A stretch of DNA of 64,000 bases, from NCBI RefSeq assembly GCF_041916735.1, contig NZ_JAYRYY010000014.1, one strand, 5' to 3'. The stretch is from Zoogloea sp016790385. GTDB taxonomy: Bacteria; Pseudomonadota; Gammaproteobacteria; Burkholderiales; Rhodocyclaceae. Positions 62,183-64,000 of the stretch are shown one piece after another. The notes beneath the pieces were generated by a model. That model was not told the DNA's origin. It worked only from the letters and a program-made list of their open reading frames with translations, and searched no databases. Positions within the stretch are counted from its first letter, which is position 1. Each line of letters begins with the position of its first letter. The position numbers and the translations under genes were made by a program.

Positions 62183-62611
62183 ATGAGCACCGAAAGCAAT
62201 GCACAGGATCCGATGGAATTCATGCGCAACATGTGGAGCAAGATGGGTTTCAGCCTGCCCGGCATGGTCACCCCCACCCTTGACGTGGACGAACTGGACA
62301 AACGCATCGCCGACATGAAGGCCGTGGAGAACTGGCTCAAGATGAACCTCAGCTCTCTTCAGATGGCCACCCAGGGGCTGGAGATGCAGCGCGCAACCAT
62401 TTCGGCCATGCAGGCCATGAGCAAGATCGCCGCCGAAGGCGGCCGCAAGGACGGTGGGGAAGGCGCCGCCCAGCCCAACCCCTTCGCCGCCGGCATGTGG
62501 CCCTGGAACCTCATGCAGAACGCCGCCGAACAGAGCGCCGCCGCAGCCGCTGCCGCAGCGGCCCCCGCCCCCACGGCACCGGCCAAGGCCACGCCCAAGG
62601 ACACCAAGTAA
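62183..62611 (+). CDS. phaM: PhaM-like polyhydroxyalkanoate granule regulatory protein
   Basis: A 142-aa protein starting with DPMEFMRNMWSKMGFSLPGM, then TLDVDELDKRIADMKAVENWL and NLSSLQMATQGLEMQRATISAM, the core of PhaM family proteins that link PHA granules to the nucleoid and activate PHA synthase. The Ala/Pro/Lys-rich tail (AAAPAPTAPAKATPKDTK) is shorter than the DNA-binding tail of Cupriavidus PhaM, so DNA binding is less certain. AGGGGGG ribosome-binding site upstream. Monocistronic. Confidence 0.85.
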   Translation: MSTESNAQDPMEFMRNMWSKMGFSLPGMVTPTLDVDELDKRIADMKAVENWLKMNLSSLQMATQGLEMQRATISAMQAMSKIAAEGGRKDGGEGAAQPNPFAAGMWPWNLMQNAAEQSAAAAAAAAAPAPTAPAKATPKDTK

Positions 62612-62644
62612 GCCCGGCACTCCTGCATCCGGGACGGGCGCCGG

Positions 62645-63550
62645 TCAGGCGGCCCGGCCCGTCAGCAGGGCGAGCCAGACCGTCAGCGTGAGTGCGGCGG
62701 CCACCGTGGTGGCCGATATCAGCCAGGCCACGCCGGGCCCATCGCCTCCCATGCGCATGGCCAGGATATACGCCGACGAAGCACTGGGCAGCGCAGCGAA
62801 CAGCACCGCCGTGGCGAACGCCGTTCCCGTCAGGCCGAACAGGGTGGCCAGCCCCCAGGCCAGCATCGGCAAAGCCACCAGCTTGACCGCGCACAGATAG
62901 ACCACCCCCAGGCGCCCTCCTTCGCTGCGCCCCACGCGCAGGGCCGCGCCCACGGCCAAGAGGCCCAGCGTCACCGCCGCATCGGCCAGACGCTGGAGGA
63001 AGGGCAGCGCCGGTTCCGGCAGGCTGGCCCCCGATAAACTGAACGCCACCCCCGCCAGCGTGGCGATGATCAGCGGGTTGCGAACCAGTTCCCGCCCCAG
63101 GCTGGCCTGACCATGGTGCGCCAGCATGCCCACCGCGGCCATGTTGGCAAAGGGCACCATGGCACCGCACAAGGCCCCCATCGCCGCCACACCCGCCGCG
63201 CCACCCAATTTGCCGGCCACCGCGATGCCAATATAGGTATTGAAACGATAAGCGCACTGCACCCGTGACGCGAAAGCCATCGCGCCGAGGCCCATCAGCG
63301 GCCGCCCCAGCAGCCCCAACAGCAGCCCGCTGAGCATGGTCAGCAAACCCACCGCAAACAAGGGGGCGAAGGAGCCCGGATCAATCCGCGTCCGTGCCAG
63401 GGCGTTGAACAATAGCGCGGGAAACAGCACAAAATAGACCAGCTTCTCCACCCCCTGCCAGAACGCCTCCCCCAGCCCCGCATGCCGGCGCAACAGGCCG
63501 CCAAGGGCGATCAGGGCAAAGTCGGGCAGGAGGAGCAGGAAGCTCTGCAT
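62645..63550 (-). CDS. AEC-family transporter (auxin efflux carrier-like permease)
   Basis: A 301-aa integral membrane protein with about 10 helices. Family features: an N-terminal half (FALIALGGLLRRHAGLGEAFW, FPALLFNALART) and a C-terminal half (NPLIIATLAGVAFSLSGASLP, LPSASSAYILAMRMGGDGPGVAWLIS). Members export or import malate, other carboxylates or auxin-like molecules; the substrate here is unknown. The start MQSFLLLLPDFA gives the first helix at the N-terminus. Converges with the PhaM-like gene. Confidence 0.88.
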   Translation of the reverse strand: MQSFLLLLPDFALIALGGLLRRHAGLGEAFWQGVEKLVYFVLFPALLFNALARTRIDPGSFAPLFAVGLLTMLSGLLLGLLGRPLMGLGAMAFASRVQCAYRFNTYIGIAVAGKLGGAAGVAAMGALCGAMVPFANMAAVGMLAHHGQASLGRELVRNPLIIATLAGVAFSLSGASLPEPALPFLQRLADAAVTLGLLAVGAALRVGRSEGGRLGVVYLCAVKLVALPMLAWGLATLFGLTGTAFATAVLFAALPSASSAYILAMRMGGDGPGVAWLISATTVAAALTLTVWLALLTGRAA

Positions 63551-63667
63551 GGCGGATGCTAGGGACGTGAGCAGGTGCCGAGTGTGCCAGAAGCCTTCCG
63601 TCTCCCGCCATGCGGGATACCAACAGGCCCCGGCGCAGGCATGCCACAGCCCAGCGTCCGCGCGTGC

Positions 63668-63694
63668 AAAAAAAAAGCGCCGGGAGACGGCGCC
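63668..63694 (-). terminator. Rho-independent terminator of the CoA-ligase gene
   Basis: On the minus strand ggcgcc-gtctccc-ggcgc is followed by a run of nine T. It lies about 30 bp after the ligase stop codon. Confidence 0.88.
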
Positions 63695-63724
63695 GAAACA
63701 ACGCATCCTGCCGAGGGTTGGGGT

Positions 63725-64000
63725 CTATTCGTACTTGCGGACGTCGTCGATCACCTTGCCGTCGTTGGCCAGACTTCCCGGTGCGCAGAAGCACACTTCA
63801 CCGCGCAACTTGGTCAGCTCGCGGATGGAGCTGGCAAGCGCTTCGGCAAGCCCATCCACCGGGGAGCCAAGCTCGCAATGCAGGGTCATCCGGTCGGTGT
63901 GGTCGGGGTTGTCGACAACCAGCCGGCCCCGGCCGATCTCCGGATGGCGCTTGAGCACCGCCGCCACCTGACCCGGATGCACGAACATACCCTTGATCTT
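63725..64000 (-). CDS. Phenylacetate-CoA ligase-like AMP-binding protein, 3' end only
   Basis: The last 91 codons of a gene whose 5' part lies beyond the window. The sequence KIKGMFVHPGQVAAVLKRHPEIGRGRLVVDN and the closing PGSLANDGKVIDDVRKYE match the C-terminal domain of PaaK-type acyl-CoA ligases, including the MF(V/I)HPGQV and catalytic near-terminal lysine region (DGKVIDDVR). The substrate (phenylacetate, benzoate or other aromatic acid) cannot be told from this fragment. Confidence 0.82.
   Translation of the reverse strand, partial: KIKGMFVHPGQVAAVLKRHPEIGRGRLVVDNPDHTDRMTLHCELGSPVDGLAEALASSIRELTKLRGEVCFCAPGSLANDGKVIDDVRKYE

Overview
The window is high-GC, densely packed bacterial chromosome. 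GroES/GroEL with a HrcA-type CIRCE box, a PhaM-like polyhydroxyalkanoate granule protein, a two-subunit DUF4212/SSS symporter, and many two-component and HD-GYP genes suggest a betaproteobacterium, most likely Rhodocyclales (Azoarcus/Thauera/Zoogloea relatives). That placement is inference from gene content; no 16S gene is present.

Layout. (1) 1-10,000: tRNA-Ser(GGA), then a minus-strand run read from 9945 down to 509. It holds a small membrane protein, an SSS-permease histidine kinase (CbrA/CrbS type), a single-domain response regulator, a degenerate-kinase/DEDDh-exonuclease fusion, a CBS-DUF294 nucleotidyltransferase and the DUF4212 + SSS symporter pair. It looks like a monocarboxylate sensing and uptake module. 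(2) 10,059-12,263: groES-groEL with terminator, sigma70 promoter and CIRCE. (3) 12,586-14,347: a pseudo-receiver protein followed by a small MglA/COG2229-like GTPase. (4) 14,444-22,020: an HME-RND efflux system (outer-membrane protein, adaptor, pump) with its own response regulator and histidine kinase. (5) 22,120-27,671: an MHYT-PAS-hybrid kinase overlapping a REC-HD-GYP protein, then an AIM24-family protein.

(6) 27,741-43,219 is the most interesting region: a nearly gapless run containing a sensor kinase, a receiver, an HD-GYP phosphodiesterase and a complete type IV-pilus/type II-secretion-like machine. The assembly ATPase carries an N-terminal STAS domain and two MshEN-type c-di-GMP motifs, and appears to start at an ATC codon. 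Then come a GspF-like platform protein, a major pseudopilin, three minor pseudopilins (one with calcium-type Asp repeats), a large GspK/PilX-like protein with a DNRLRE-LamG-DNRLRE ectodomain, PilM/N/O/P-like proteins and a short secretin. No prepilin peptidase is present. I read this as a c-di-GMP-gated pseudopilus that displays an adhesin-like tip.

(7) 43,270-48,901: a molybdenum hydroxylase locus (MocA-like, XdhC-like, Tat-exported large subunit, 2Fe-2S subunit) with a divergent AraC regulator and a triple 83-bp intergenic repeat. (8) 48,902-54,470: a DUF2252 gene, then a lower-GC insert with a BsuBI/PstI-type restriction-modification operon whose last gene is an ISL3 transposase. Its promoter is surrounded by operator-like repeats. 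(9) 54,503-62,104: a lipoprotein 5'-nucleotidase, a NarL-type regulator, and a divergent TonB receptor / ABC-type periplasmic binding protein / hybrid kinase operon. (10) 62,183-64,000: a PhaM-like protein, an AEC transporter and the 3' end of a phenylacetate-CoA-ligase-like gene cut by the window edge.
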